Origin: Secundilactobacillus kimchicus JCM 15530
GTDB taxonomy: Bacteria; Bacillota; Bacilli; Lactobacillales; Lactobacillaceae
Assembly: GCF_001433995.1 (NCBI RefSeq)
Contig: NZ_AZCX01000003.1
Coordinates: 248,001 to 312,000, forward strand
Length of the DNA: 64,000 bases
Reading direction: 5' to 3'
Position 1 is the stretch's first letter. Every line of letters begins with the position of its first letter. A program made the position numbers and the translations under genes. Positions 10,779 to 20,100 of the stretch are shown in pieces. Below the pieces are notes generated by a model. That model worked only from the letters and a program-made list of their open reading frames with translations, was not told the origin of the DNA and ran no database searches.

Positions 10779-12110
10779 TTATCGAGTGAGTTCTGTTTTC
10801 AGTGTTTCAATCTCACTGCGAAGTTCAGCGTTGACTTTTAACGCGTCTGCAATTTTATCGCAGGCGTGAATCACGGTCGTGTGATCCTTACCGCCAAACT
10901 CGTTACCAATTTTAGGAAGGGAGCTATCGGTGAGTTCGCGGGCGAGATACATGGCGATTTGACGGGGCATGACGATGGCCTTCATGCGTTTTTTACCCTT
11001 AAGATCAGCCTGTGACACGTGGTAGAACTTCGCCACTTTTTCCTGAATGACGCCAATGGTGAGCTCGCTGGAATGTTGATCAAGCTTGAGACTCTTTAAT
11101 GAATTGGCGACCAGCTCCGTTGTAATCGGCGCGTGGACCAGCTTCGAATAGGCGTGAACTCGTGAAAGGGCACCTTCGAGTTCGCGCACGTTAGAATCGA
11201 TATGACTCGCGATGTATCCCAGCGTTTCGTCTGGAATATCAATGTGATCTGCGTTGGCTTTATTCCGCAAAATGGCAATTCGCGTTTCCAAATCAGGTGG
11301 GGTAATATCCACGGATAATCCCCAAGCAAAGCGTGAAACCAAGCGATCTTGCAGCTTAGGAATCTCATTTGGTAACCGGTCGCTGGTCAGGACGATTTGT
11401 TTCCCGTCATCATATAACGCGTTAAAGGTATGGAAGAACTCCTCTTGAGTTCCCTCCTTATCAGCGAAGAACTGAATGTCGTCAACAAGTAATAGATCAA
11501 CGTTTCGGTATTCCTCCCGAAACTGCTCTTGGGTCTTAGATTGAATCGCGGTGATGAAGTCGTTAGTGAAGGCCTCACTCGTCACGTATTTAATCTTAGT
11601 GTCGGCGTCATCAACCAACATCTTGTTGCCAATGGCGTGCATCAAGTGGGTCTTGCCCAGGCCGACACCCCCATAGAAGAACAGCGGGTTGTACATGACG
11701 CCGGGTTCTTCAGAGACCACAAGTGCGGCGGCGTGCGCCATTTGGTTACCCTTACCAATGACGAAGGTGTCAAAGGTGTACTTAGGATTGAGCTTCGCGT
11801 CTTGGCGAACATGGTGCGTGACGGGTTTGTCATCGTGTGACGGCACGGCCACGTCCGGTTCGTCACCAGCTACTACGAATACGGGTTCGATATCTTCATG
11901 GGTTGCTGCATATGTAAATTCAAGCAGTGGCTCAGTAAGATTACGTTGCCAGTAATCGCGGTGTAACTCAGAGGGCAACTTGATGGTTAACCGGTTGTTG
12001 GTTAACTTAACTGGGTCTGCCGTTGAGATCCAGGTGTTAAAGGCAGTTGGCGCAACTTCTTTTTCGAAATCGGCCTTGATAGTGCCCCATAAAGAGTCTA
12101 AATCAAGCAC
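10779..12110 (-). CDS. dnaA: Chromosomal replication initiator protein DnaA
   Basis: A 443-residue DnaA. Domain I (about 1-80) is followed by a short linker; the AAA+ domain has Walker [17 protein letters not shown] (about residues 146-161) and Walker [12 protein letters not shown]. Domain IV carries the DNA-binding signature [15 protein letters not shown] near the C-terminus. It binds TTATNCACA boxes and melts oriC. DnaA boxes flank the gene on both sides, which predicts autoregulation. Confidence 0.99.
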   Translation of the reverse strand: MLDLDSLWGTIKADFEKEVAPTAFNTWISTADPVKLTNNRLTIKLPSELHRDYWQRNLTEPLLEFTYAATHEDIEPVFVVAGDEPDVAVPSHDDKPVTHHVRQDAKLNPKYTFDTFVIGKGNQMAHAAALVVSEEPGVMYNPLFFYGGVGLGKTHLMHAIGNKMLVDDADTKIKYVTSEAFTNDFITAIQSKTQEQFREEYRNVDLLLVDDIQFFADKEGTQEEFFHTFNALYDDGKQIVLTSDRLPNEIPKLQDRLVSRFAWGLSVDITPPDLETRIAILRNKANADHIDIPDETLGYIASHIDSNVRELEGALSRVHAYSKLVHAPITTELVANSLKSLKLDQHSSELTIGVIQEKVAKFYHVSQADLKGKKRMKAIVMPRQIAMYLARELTDSSLPKIGNEFGGKDHTTVIHACDKIADALKVNAELRSEIETLKTELTR

Positions 12111-12486
12111 GATTATTTTTCCCCCTCAAGAAATGATAGATTAAGTTTAGCATGGTCAATAAAAGTTTTCCACAGCCTTTTTAGCCTGTGGATAATTGTT
12201 TCACAGGGAGTGGGAAAGTTATTCACAGGGGGTGTGTATAACTTGCAGTGGATTGTTGTGAAACATTGTTATCAACAGAAAGCTGTGGACAACTAAAGTT
12301 ATCAACAAAGCGTTTAGAGAAGTTTTCCACAATATCCACAATCAATTTAATCTGTGAAACAACAGCGTGTGATTTAGGGGATAACTCAGTTGATAGGCGG
12401 TGGATTTCGATTTTAAATCCACAAGTTATCCACAGGTTATCCTCATGAAACAAATTTTGTTTTCCGAGAAAATTTAAAATGGTACT
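12111..12486. other. oriC: oriC, upstream subregion (dnaA-rpmH spacer)
   Basis: This spacer holds at least eight exact or near DnaA boxes: TGTGGATAA (12187), TTATTCACA (12219), TGTGTATAA (12233), TTATCAACA (12269 and 12299), TGTGGACAA (12284), TTTTCCACA (12323) and TTATCCACA (12426), plus weaker ones (12332, 12437). They are followed by an AT-rich tract at about 12446-12480 that could be the unwinding element. Genes run away from it on both sides. It is the replication origin together with the cluster between dnaA and dnaN. Confidence 0.93.
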
Positions 12487-12514
12487 TTGAACTTGGCGCA
12501 GATTATGATAGTAT
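12487..12514 (+). promoter_or_regulatory. Promoter of rpmH
   Basis: TTGAAC (12487-12492) is followed after 16 bases by TAGTAT (12509-12514). It drives rpmH away from oriC. Confidence 0.6.
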
Positions 12515-12568
12515 GTTCTAGAAATGCATTTTGAGATGTAAATCCCCACGTAGGAGGTGTTAATTCAT

Positions 12569-12703
12569 ATGAAGCGCACATACCAACCAAAGAAACGTCA
12601 CCGTCAACGCGTTCACGGTTTCCGTAAACGCATGAGCACTAGCAACGGCCGCAAGGTTTTAGCACGTAGACGTCAAAAAGGTAGAAAAGTATTGTCTGCA
12701 TAA
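12569..12703 (+). CDS. rpmH: 50S ribosomal protein L34 (bL34)
   Basis: A 44-residue bL34: [20 protein letters not shown] followed by [20 protein letters not shown] and a short tail. It is complete and of normal length. GGAGG lies eight bases before the ATG. It is the first gene on the plus-strand side of oriC and is followed by an internal hairpin terminator before rnpA. Confidence 0.99.
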
Positions 12704-12735
12704 GACCACTGACCGTCAGTGGTCTTTTCTTTTTA
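12704..12735 (+). terminator. Terminator/attenuator between rpmH and rnpA
   Basis: GACCACTGAC and GTCAGTGGTC form a perfect 10-base stem with a one-base core, followed by TTTTCTTTTT. Only part of the rpmH transcripts should read into rnpA, fitting the very different amounts of L34 and RnpA a cell needs. Confidence 0.8.
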
Positions 12736-12762
12736 CGATTTGTTCAAACCTGGAGATGCACT

Positions 12763-13125
12763 ATGCGAAAATCTTACCGTGTCAAAAAGGAAGCGGAGTT
12801 TCAAGAAGTTTTTGAAGCGCGTCAGTCGGTGGCCAACCGGCAATTTGTCATCTATCAGTTGGAACGACCAAACCAAAAACACTTCCGGGTCGGCATTTCA
12901 GTTGGTAAAAAGATTGGTAATGCGGTTCATCGAAATTGGGTTAAACGCCGAATTCGCCAATCACTATTTGAGTTGAAGCCATTTTTAAAGCAGGATGTCG
13001 ATATCCTGGTGATTGCCAGACCGATGGTAAGCGAGCTTTCAATGGCAGCAACCAAGCGACATTTGATTCACGCGTTAAAGTTGGCCAAATTACTGGATAG
13101 CGATTATAGCGAGGAAGAAAAGTGA
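12763..13125 (+). CDS. rnpA: Ribonuclease P protein component
   Basis: A 120-residue RnpA with the signature [19 protein letters not shown] (about residues 48-66). It binds the catalytic RNase P RNA and helps to mature the 5' ends of tRNA. It lies 59 bases after rpmH and overlaps yidC by four bases (GTGA), the standard rpmH-rnpA-yidC order. Confidence 0.97.
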   Translation: MRKSYRVKKEAEFQEVFEARQSVANRQFVIYQLERPNQKHFRVGISVGKKIGNAVHRNWVKRRIRQSLFELKPFLKQDVDILVIARPMVSELSMAATKRHLIHALKLAKLLDSDYSEEEK

Positions 13126-13952
13126 AAAAATTTAAACGTTACGCGACAATGTTAAGCATTGTGGCCTTAGCGGTTATCTTGACTGCCTGTGGGAACCAGC
13201 CGATTACCGAGCACAGTACCGGTTTTTGGGACGGTGTTATCCTATTAAACTTCTCTCGGGCGATTATCTGGCTTGCTCACGCTTTTGGTGGGTACGGGAT
13301 GGGGATCATTGTTTTCACCATCATCGTGCGGATCATCATTTTACCGTTGATGATCTTTCAAACTCGAAGCATGCGGCGGACCCAAGAGATTCAACCGCAG
13401 TTAAAAGCACTACAAAAGAAGTATTCATCAAAAGATCAAGAAACGATGGCCAAGTTGCGCGAGGAGCAACAAAAGCTTTACAGCGAAGCGGGCGTTAACC
13501 CGGTTGCCGGCTGTTTGCCATTAGTTGTTCAACTGCCAATTTTGTGGGCCCTGTATCAGGCGATCTGGCGGACGGATGTCTTGCGCTCTGGTCACTTCCT
13601 ATGGTTACAACTCGGGGCGCGCGATCCCTACATTATCTTACCAATTCTAGCAGCCATTTTTACCTTCTTAAGTTCATGGCTGATGATGCGAGGTCAAGCA
13701 GAGTCCAACACCATGACGACGATGATGACGGTCACGACACCGATTATCATTTTCGTAACGGCCCTGAGTCTCCCGAGTGCCTTGTCACTTTACTGGGTGG
13801 CGACTAACGCGTTCCAAGTGGGGCAAACGTTGGTGATTCAAAACCCATGGAAGATTCGACGCGAACGGGAAGAGAAGGCCCAAGCCGAGCGCGAGCGGAA
13901 GCGAAAAGTTCAAAAAGCGGTTCGCCGGGCAAAGCAAAGTAAGCGAAAGTAA
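13122..13952 (+). CDS. yidC: Membrane protein insertase YidC (Oxa1 family)
   Basis: A 276-residue YidC of the Gram-positive SpoIIIJ type. It has a lipoprotein signal with lipobox LTAC (Cys about 23), the 60KD_IMP/Oxa1 domain (about 55-255) with several membrane helices, the motif [20 protein letters not shown] and a strongly basic C-terminal tail that contacts ribosomes. It inserts and folds membrane proteins with or without SecYEG. It starts with GTG overlapping the rnpA stop codon. Confidence 0.95.
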   Translation: MKKFKRYATMLSIVALAVILTACGNQPITEHSTGFWDGVILLNFSRAIIWLAHAFGGYGMGIIVFTIIVRIIILPLMIFQTRSMRRTQEIQPQLKALQKKYSSKDQETMAKLREEQQKLYSEAGVNPVAGCLPLVVQLPILWALYQAIWRTDVLRSGHFLWLQLGARDPYIILPILAAIFTFLSSWLMMRGQAESNTMTTMMTVTTPIIIFVTALSLPSALSLYWVATNAFQVGQTLVIQNPWKIRREREEKAQAERERKRKVQKAVRRAKQSKRK

Positions 13953-13981
13953 CAATTTCGGCAGCCAATAGCGGCCGTAAC

Positions 13982-14018
13982 AGCTCACCAACTTCATTAG
14001 CTGGTGAGCTTTTTTTTG
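13982..14018 (+). terminator. Terminator after yidC
   Basis: AGCTCACCA pairs with TGGTGAGCT and is followed by eight T. The jag gene downstream therefore needs its own promoter in 14020-14120. Confidence 0.85.
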
Positions 14019-14122
14019 ATCATTTTTTAGGCTAACCGGTGTAAACTGCGTATTTGTAATATTTCAGGCCCTTTTCCCGTGATATACTAAATGCATTGAT
14101 TTTGATGAAGGGAAGATTACCC

Positions 14123-14869
14123 ATGACCGTATTCACCGGCGCCACTGTTGAAGAAGCCATCAGCAAAGGCCTTCACGAACTGAACTTGAACAATTCACAG
14201 GTGACCACGACTGTGAAGACCACCCCTAGACGCGGTTTCTTGGGATTTGGTGCGCGCATCGCAGAAGTTGATGTGACGCCCATCGAAGAAGAGCTTCACC
14301 CGGACGCCCCGAGCATTCAACCGCAAGACCAGCCAAGCCACACCAGCGCTGAAACAGCCGCGCCAGTAGTGGCACCCCCCGCAGCGACGGACGCAGAACC
14401 GGAAGCGCCTCGGGTTGACTACAGCGAAGTTGCGCACCGGTTGAGCGACTATTTGCTGACGATCACTCAGCAACTGGGGATTGATGCGACGGCCAAAGTA
14501 GCGGTCCACCACCGCGAGGTTCAGATTAACTTTGACACCGAACAAGAGGGGCTGTTAATTGGCAAACACGGTCGGACGATTAATTCGTTGCAGGCGCTCG
14601 GTCAAGTGTATTTGAATCACGCGCGGTTCTCTAAGCTGTCAGTCATGTTAGACGTTGCGAGTTACCGCGAGCGCCGATTGGAAACGCTGACTCGCCTGGC
14701 TGAAAACATGGCTCGCGAGGTTGTGGCCACCGGAAAACCGGTTTACCTAGATCCGATGCCGTCGTTTGAACGGAAGCAAATTCACAACGTCTTGGCTGAA
14801 AATGATTATGTGATGACCTATTCAGCCGGTACGGAACCAAAACGGGCGGTCGTGATCACACCTCGGTAG
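14123..14869 (+). CDS. jag: Jag/KhpB RNA-binding protein (Jag-N, KH, R3H domains)
   Basis: A 248-residue protein. The Jag-N domain is at 1-50 (TVFTGATVEEAISKGLHEL), followed by an Ala/Pro/Glu-rich linker (about 60-105), a KH domain with the GxxG loop in LLIGKHGRTINSLQAL (about 143-158) and an R3H domain ending in AVVITPR. An in-frame ATG at 14096 would add nine residues, but the start at 14123 has an AAGGGA site and the family N-terminus. KhpB works with KhpA in RNA binding and influences cell division and elongation in streptococci. Confidence 0.93.
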   Translation: MTVFTGATVEEAISKGLHELNLNNSQVTTTVKTTPRRGFLGFGARIAEVDVTPIEEELHPDAPSIQPQDQPSHTSAETAAPVVAPPAATDAEPEAPRVDYSEVAHRLSDYLLTITQQLGIDATAKVAVHHREVQINFDTEQEGLLIGKHGRTINSLQALGQVYLNHARFSKLSVMLDVASYRERRLETLTRLAENMAREVVATGKPVYLDPMPSFERKQIHNVLAENDYVMTYSAGTEPKRAVVITPR

Positions 14870-14890
14870 TGAAATTATCCCGGGTTTTGA

Positions 14891-14919
14891 TTGACAAACT
14901 GGCCGATCCATTTTAGTAT
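14891..14919 (+). promoter_or_regulatory. Promoter of mnmE-mnmG
   Basis: TTGACA (14891-14896) with a 17-base spacer and TAGTAT (14914-14919) is close to consensus. Transcription would start near 14926, leaving a leader of about 120 bases. Confidence 0.75.
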
Positions 14920-14957
14920 TATAGCTAATCATTCTTATCTTAATAGATAAAGTAGTC

Positions 14958-15005
14958 AAAGTGCTTTATCCATGCTGTTAGGGGCATGGAGTGGGCACTT
15001 TTTTT
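14958..15005 (+). terminator. Hairpin-U attenuator in the mnmE leader
   Basis: AAAGTGC (14958-14964) pairs with GCACTTT (14995-15001), enclosing CCATGC (14970-14975) with GCATGG (14984-14989), and seven or more T follow. The structure lies between the promoter and the mnmE start, so read-through must be allowed or regulated. No T-box or known riboswitch core was recognised. Confidence 0.65.
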
Positions 15006-15047
15006 GTGCGTGAATTTTTGAGCATTTTTGATTTTAGGAGGGAAACG

Positions 15048-16439
15048 ATGAGTACGACAAGTGAATTTGATACGATTGCCGCCGTTGCGACACCGCCGGG
15101 TGAGGGGGGCATTTCCATCATTCGAATTAGTGGCGATCAGGTGTTTGAGACAATTAAACCGTTATTTAGGGGACATGACCTTCAACAAGTGGCGAGTCAT
15201 ACGATTCACTACGGCCACATCGTGGACCCTAAGACCAACGGCGAAGTTGATGAAGTGATGGCGACGGTCATGCGGGCGCCGCGTACCTACACGCGAGAAG
15301 ACGTTGTTGAGATTAACTGTCATGGGGGTCTGATGGCGACTAATGAAATCTTACAGTTAATCCTGAGTCAGGGTGCTCGCTTAGCCGAACCCGGTGAATT
15401 TACGAAACGGGCCTTCTTAAGCGGCCGAATCGATCTATCTCAAGCGGAAGCGGTCATGGACTTGATTCGGGCAAAAACGGACCGCTCCATGAAGGTTGCC
15501 CTTAACCAACTTGACGGTAATTTATCACGGTTAATTAAGAACCTCCGGCAAGATATTTTGGAGGTCCTCGCACAGGTTGAGGTCAATATTGACTATCCTG
15601 AATACGACGATGTTGAGACCATGACGACGAAGATGTTGCTGGAAAAAGCCCAGGAAGTTCAGGCAGCCATCGCGCAACTTCTTAAGTCGGCTAAGCAGGG
15701 GAAAGTGCTACGCGACGGGCTAGCAACGGCTATCGTAGGCCGGCCTAACGTTGGCAAATCCAGTCTGCTTAACGAGCTTCTGCACGAGGATAAAGCGATC
15801 GTGACCGACGTTGCTGGAACGACGCGAGACGTCATTGAAGAATACGTTAACGTCGGTGGGGTGCCGTTGAAACTGGTGGACACGGCCGGAATTCGTGAGA
15901 CGGACGACACGGTTGAAAAAATCGGCGTGCAACGCTCAAAACAGGCGATTGAAGCCGCTGATCTGGTTGTCCTAGTCCTTAACGCTAGTGAACCATTAAC
16001 GGCTCAAGACCGTGAATTATTGACGGATACAGCGACTGAAAAGCGCATTATTATTTTAAATAAAACAGACTTACCACGGAAACTCGATATGGTGGCGTTG
16101 GCTGACTTAGCAGGGGAAACGACAGTGATTGAGACGTCGATGACTGAAAACCTTGGGCTTGACGCCTTAGAACACGAGATTAGTCACCTCTTTTTTGAAG
16201 AGGGAATCGAAAGTGGTCAAGGAAACGTCATGGTGACTAATGCCCGCCATATCGGGCTATTAAACCAAGCAGATAGCGCCTTAGACGACGTCTTAAACGG
16301 CATTGCTGCCGGGATGCCGGTAGACCTTGTTCAGGTTGATATGACGCGTTGCTGGGATTTATTAGGGGAAATCACGGGCGATAGCTACCAAGATGAATTA
16401 CTTGATCAACTATTTAGTCAGTTCTGTGTTGGAAAATAA
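15048..16439 (+). CDS. mnmE: tRNA modification GTPase MnmE
   Basis: A 463-residue MnmE (TrmE). The N-terminal folate-binding domain is at 1-120, the GTPase domain has [24 protein letters not shown] and NKTD, and the C-terminus FCVGK carries the conserved Cys of the CxGK motif. The ATG at 15048 follows AGGAGGG; an earlier in-frame ATG at 14991 lies within the attenuator hairpin and is rejected. With MnmG it installs the 5-aminomethyl or carboxymethylaminomethyl group on wobble U34. mnmG follows after 17 bases. Confidence 0.97.
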   Translation: MSTTSEFDTIAAVATPPGEGGISIIRISGDQVFETIKPLFRGHDLQQVASHTIHYGHIVDPKTNGEVDEVMATVMRAPRTYTREDVVEINCHGGLMATNEILQLILSQGARLAEPGEFTKRAFLSGRIDLSQAEAVMDLIRAKTDRSMKVALNQLDGNLSRLIKNLRQDILEVLAQVEVNIDYPEYDDVETMTTKMLLEKAQEVQAAIAQLLKSAKQGKVLRDGLATAIVGRPNVGKSSLLNELLHEDKAIVTDVAGTTRDVIEEYVNVGGVPLKLVDTAGIRETDDTVEKIGVQRSKQAIEAADLVVLVLNASEPLTAQDRELLTDTATEKRIIILNKTDLPRKLDMVALADLAGETTVIETSMTENLGLDALEHEISHLFFEEGIESGQGNVMVTNARHIGLLNQADSALDDVLNGIAAGMPVDLVQVDMTRCWDLLGEITGDSYQDELLDQLFSQFCVGK

Positions 16440-16456
16440 CGAGGAGGAACATTAAG

Positions 16457-18370
16457 ATGCCTGAAGTACAATCCTATCAAGGCCAAGACTACGACGTTAT
16501 TGTCGTGGGTGCTGGGCACGCCGGCTCCGAGGCCGCACTAGCAGCGGCTCGGATGGGTAATAAGACGCTGTTGATGACCATTAACTTAGATATGGTGGCC
16601 TTCATGCCGTGTAACCCATCTGTCGGGGGACCGGCAAAGGGAATCGTTGTGCGCGAAATTGACGCCTTAGGTGGCGAAATGGGGCGTAATATTGATAAGA
16701 CCTATGTTCAAATGCGGATGCTTAACACGGGGAAGGGGCCGGCTGTTCGGGCCTTACGGGCACAAGCTGACAAGCATGCCTACCATGCTGAGATGAAGCA
16801 CACGTTGGAACAAGAACCTAACTTAACGTTGCGTCAGGGAATCGTGGATGACCTCATCGTCGAAAACGGTGAATGTAAAGGGGTCATCACCAATACAGGC
16901 GCTCACTACAAGGCTAAAGCCGTTGTCATTTGTGCGGGAACGGCTGCGCGCGGCAAGATTATTATCGGGGAACTGATGTACTCTAGTGGTCCAAACAATT
17001 CCCAGCCAGCGATGGCACTGACCAAGAATCTCGAAAAGTTTGGGTTTGAACTCAAACGCTTTAAGACCGGGACACCGCCTAGAGTTGATGGGAACACGAT
17101 TACTTATAGTGAAACCGAAGAACAACCTGGCGATGCTGAGGTTAACCATTTTAGTTATGAAACGCCAGACGAAAACTACCTGTCATTGAAGAACCAGCTG
17201 TCATGTTGGTTGACGTATACGAATGAAAAAACCCACGAAATCATCCGTGAGAACCTCGACCGAGCGCCGATGTTTTCGGGTGTGATCGAAGGGGTTGGAC
17301 CACGGTACTGTCCATCGATTGAAGATAAAATCGTGCGTTTCGCTGATAAGAGTCGTCACCAGTTGTTCTTGGAGCCAGAGGGTCGTCAGACCGATGAATG
17401 GTACGTTCAGGGACTCTCAACATCCATGCCAGAAGAAATCCAACAACAAATTCTACACTCCATTAAAGGGCTAGAACACGCTGAAATGATGCGGCCAGGA
17501 TACGCCATTGAATACGATGTCGTGTCCCCTTACCAGCTCCGCCCGACATTGGAGACCAAGATTGTGAAAAACCTGTTCACGGCCGGGCAGACAAACGGGA
17601 CGTCAGGTTATGAAGAGGCAGCTGGTCAAGGCATTATCGCCGGGATCAACGCGGGATTGCGGGCGCTTGGTCAAGGCGAATTTGTGATGAAGCGAAATGA
17701 AGGCTATATCGGGGTCATGATTGACGACTTGGTGACCAAGGGGACTAACGAGCCTTACCGGTTATTGACTAGCCGGGCAGAATACCGATTGATTTTGCGG
17801 CACGATAATGCTGATATGCGCTTGACACAAAAGGGCTACGACCTTGGACTGATCTCTCAGGACCGTTATGAGGCCTTTTTGGCTAAACGGCAGGCAGTTG
17901 AAGATGAGATTAACCGCCTTAACACAGTGCGGGTTAAGCCATCGGATGCCGTTAACGCCTACGTGATGAGTCATAACGAAAAGCCGTTGAAGGATGGGGT
18001 ATTAGCCGCTGATTTTCTGCGCCGGCCACGGGTCAGTTATCAGGATCTCTTGCAGTTTATTCCAGTTCCGGATCAGCTCCTTGACCACCGAATTGTTGAA
18101 GAAGTTGAGATTCGGATTAAGTATGCGGGTTACATTAAGAAGGCTGAAGAAAACGTCGCTAAGATGAAGAAGATGGAAGCTAAGAAAATTCCAGATCAGA
18201 TCGACTATGATGCTATTGATGGGTTAGCAACGGAAGCCCACCAAAAACTGAATAAGATTCGCCCAGAAACAATTGCTCAAGCAACCCGAATTAGCGGGGT
18301 TAATCCAGCCGATATTGCGATTTTGAGTGTGTATATTGAACAGGGGAAGATTGCGAAGGTGCAGTCGTAA
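16457..18370 (+). CDS. mnmG: tRNA uridine-5-carboxymethylaminomethyl modification enzyme MnmG (GidA)
   Basis: A 637-residue FAD protein. The Rossmann motif [18 protein letters not shown] is near residue 16, [13 protein letters not shown] follows, and the C-terminal GidA-associated domain contains [13 protein letters not shown]. It uses FAD, NADH and methylene-THF with MnmE for wobble U34 modification. It ends the mnmE-mnmG operon. In most Firmicutes rsmG and the par genes follow; here a terminator and a small membrane protein follow instead. Confidence 0.97.
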   Translation: MPEVQSYQGQDYDVIVVGAGHAGSEAALAAARMGNKTLLMTINLDMVAFMPCNPSVGGPAKGIVVREIDALGGEMGRNIDKTYVQMRMLNTGKGPAVRALRAQADKHAYHAEMKHTLEQEPNLTLRQGIVDDLIVENGECKGVITNTGAHYKAKAVVICAGTAARGKIIIGELMYSSGPNNSQPAMALTKNLEKFGFELKRFKTGTPPRVDGNTITYSETEEQPGDAEVNHFSYETPDENYLSLKNQLSCWLTYTNEKTHEIIRENLDRAPMFSGVIEGVGPRYCPSIEDKIVRFADKSRHQLFLEPEGRQTDEWYVQGLSTSMPEEIQQQILHSIKGLEHAEMMRPGYAIEYDVVSPYQLRPTLETKIVKNLFTAGQTNGTSGYEEAAGQGIIAGINAGLRALGQGEFVMKRNEGYIGVMIDDLVTKGTNEPYRLLTSRAEYRLILRHDNADMRLTQKGYDLGLISQDRYEAFLAKRQAVEDEINRLNTVRVKPSDAVNAYVMSHNEKPLKDGVLAADFLRRPRVSYQDLLQFIPVPDQLLDHRIVEEVEIRIKYAGYIKKAEENVAKMKKMEAKKIPDQIDYDAIDGLATEAHQKLNKIRPETIAQATRISGVNPADIAILSVYIEQGKIAKVQS

Positions 18371-18410
18371 ATTGTGGAACTTGGTCTTAATCGGATGATT
18401 TAAGTAGCTA

Positions 18411-18450
18411 GTGGCGTCAACTTAGCTTTTTTAGGTTGACATCACTTTTT
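18411..18450 (+). terminator. Terminator after mnmG
   Basis: GTGGCGTCAAC (18411-18421) pairs with GTTGACATCAC (18435-18445) with one mismatch zone and is followed by TTTTT. Confidence 0.75.
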
Positions 18451-18502
18451 AGTTGAATTAAAGCAAGGATGAGGGACCCGCCATTAACAAGGAGGGCTGG
18501 CC

Positions 18503-18727
18503 GTGCTTCATAACCAATATGTTCGATCGGTCTTTGAATTGACAGCGTTCGTGATGGCGCTCATGATTCCAGTTATTCTCATTAAAGCTGGCGTCGACCT
18601 TTTTAATCAGGGCTTGCTATCTCCCGGCCATTATTTGCGGATGATGCTAACAACGGTTGGCCACACGTTTGTCTTTTTCACTCTGATTGAAACCATCGAA
18701 TTTTTCTGGCATCATCGGCAGCATTAA
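18503..18727 (+). CDS. Small membrane protein, unknown
   Basis: A 74-residue protein starting with GTG after a strong AAGGAGGG site. It has two predicted membrane helices (about residues 10-32 and 43-66), a short polar loop between them and a His-rich end (HHRQH). The layout is slightly reminiscent of PsiE-like or other small multi-helix proteins, but I do not recognise a family and assign no function. It is a monocistronic unit ended by the terminator at 18739-18786. Confidence 0.6.
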   Translation: MLHNQYVRSVFELTAFVMALMIPVILIKAGVDLFNQGLLSPGHYLRMMLTTVGHTFVFFTLIETIEFFWHHRQH

Positions 18728-18738
18728 ATATAGATCGG

Positions 18739-18786
18739 AAAAAACGCTCGTTCGGTTCAGATTCTGAATTCGAACGAGCGTTTTTT
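18739..18786. terminator. Bidirectional terminator between convergent genes
   Basis: AAAAAACGCTCGTTCG pairs with CGAACGAGCGTTTTTT around a 16-base interior. It serves the small membrane protein and the DAACS transporter gene. Confidence 0.9.
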
Positions 18787-20026
18787 AGGATTTGGGAGCG
18801 GTCGCGGGGGACTTGTAAGCGTCGCGTGATAAAGCGTGTTCGTCGGCGGCCACGGCAATCGCGGTTGTGGTATCTCCGACAACGTTGGCGACCGTTCGAA
18901 ACATGCCGGAAAACCAATCGATTCCAGCGAATAATGCGACGCTTGAGATGGGCAGACCTAGGGTGGGCACGATAATGGTCAGGGCAACCAGCCCGCCTCC
19001 TGGCACAACGACCGTTCCAAGACAGGACAAGACGGCCAGTAACACAATCTGAATGAGGCCGACGCCAGTGAGTTGAATATGGTAAAGCTGGGTTAACATG
19101 ACGCAAACCAATGCGACATACATGGCCAAGCCGTTACTGTTGAGGGCCATGCCAAGTGGTAAGACTAATTGACTGACCGACTTACTAACGCCGAGTTTAG
19201 CTTGAGCGTCTCGCATCTCGACTGGTAACGCGACAGCGGACGAGGTAGTGGTGAAGGCGACGATGATGATCTGGCTGAGTCCGCGGACTAGCCCAACAAT
19301 GGGCACCTTGGCATACCAGCTAACGAAGGTTAATAAGCCAACCAGGAATAGGGCGGTTGCTAGCCCGTAAATCCCCAGAAATTGAAAGAGGGGCAGTAGG
19401 ACCTGGCTACCATTTGCGGCAACAATGCCGGCCATCAGAGCAGCAATGCTAATCGGCGCAAGTTTCATCACAAGCATGACGAGCTTAACGGTCAGTTGGT
19501 TGAGCTGACTCACTAGGGTTAATAGCCCACTAAACTGGCCACGTTGGTTGGCTCGACTCAAAACAGTACCGAACAGAATGGCGAAAACAATGACTTGGAT
19601 CACGTTTCCGGACGCTAAGGACGCAAAAATATTGGTCGGAAAAAAGTTGAGAATGGTCTCGTTCAGACTACTCGTGGCTTTGGCCGTGGCCCCGACCGGT
19701 TGTAATTGATCCAAGTGAACGGCGAGTCCTGGTTTGAATAATAGGCCGCTCCCGAGACCGATGGTGGCTGCTAAAAGTGTGGTCATTAAAAACCACAGGC
19801 CCGTTTTAGCCCCTAATTTACCTAGATCCTGGGGATTGAGTGTGCCAAGGGCCTCAATGACCGCCCCGAAAATGAGGAGAATCACTGCCATTTGAATTAA
19901 ACGTAAAAAAATGTCGCCTAAAATCTTAACGGTTGTGGCGAGTGGCCCAAAGAGGAGGCCAAAAACAATGCCACCAACCATTCCAATCGTGATTTGAGTG
20001 GTTAGACCAACCCGATGCATCTTCAT
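18785..20026 (-). CDS. Dicarboxylate/amino acid:cation symporter (DAACS family)
   Basis: A 413-residue membrane protein with about eight membrane helices and two re-entrant loops. The serine-rich HP1 motif reads AFTTTSSAVALPVEMRD and a second re-entrant loop region near GLPISSVALFAGIDWF is present, as in GltP, DctA and SstT. The family takes up glutamate, aspartate, serine/threonine or C4-dicarboxylates with H+ or Na+. The ATG at 20026 follows AAAGGAG. It starts 74 bases after the M20 hydrolase and has no obvious terminator in front, so it may be the last gene of the TPP-regulated thi operon. The substrate cannot be read from sequence. Confidence 0.88.
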   Translation of the reverse strand: MKMHRVGLTTQITIGMVGGIVFGLLFGPLATTVKILGDIFLRLIQMAVILLIFGAVIEALGTLNPQDLGKLGAKTGLWFLMTTLLAATIGLGSGLLFKPGLAVHLDQLQPVGATAKATSSLNETILNFFPTNIFASLASGNVIQVIVFAILFGTVLSRANQRGQFSGLLTLVSQLNQLTVKLVMLVMKLAPISIAALMAGIVAANGSQVLLPLFQFLGIYGLATALFLVGLLTFVSWYAKVPIVGLVRGLSQIIIVAFTTTSSAVALPVEMRDAQAKLGVSKSVSQLVLPLGMALNSNGLAMYVALVCVMLTQLYHIQLTGVGLIQIVLLAVLSCLGTVVVPGGGLVALTIIVPTLGLPISSVALFAGIDWFSGMFRTVANVVGDTTTAIAVAADEHALSRDAYKSPATAPKS

Positions 20027-20100
20027 AATAGTGGGTCTCCTTTTAAGGTTTCAGCCGAGGTCGTTGTCAGTGAGAGCGGCCACAATGACGCGCAATCACG

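Noticed and set aside
12719-12976. 85-codon ORF overlapping rnpA
   Set aside because: It starts inside the rpmH terminator and is out of frame with the well-supported rnpA.
14872-14886. ATTATCCCGGGTTTTG as a second Noc site
   Set aside because: Only the CCCGGG core and a few outer bases match; the exact NBS is a 14-base palindrome and this copy has several mismatches.
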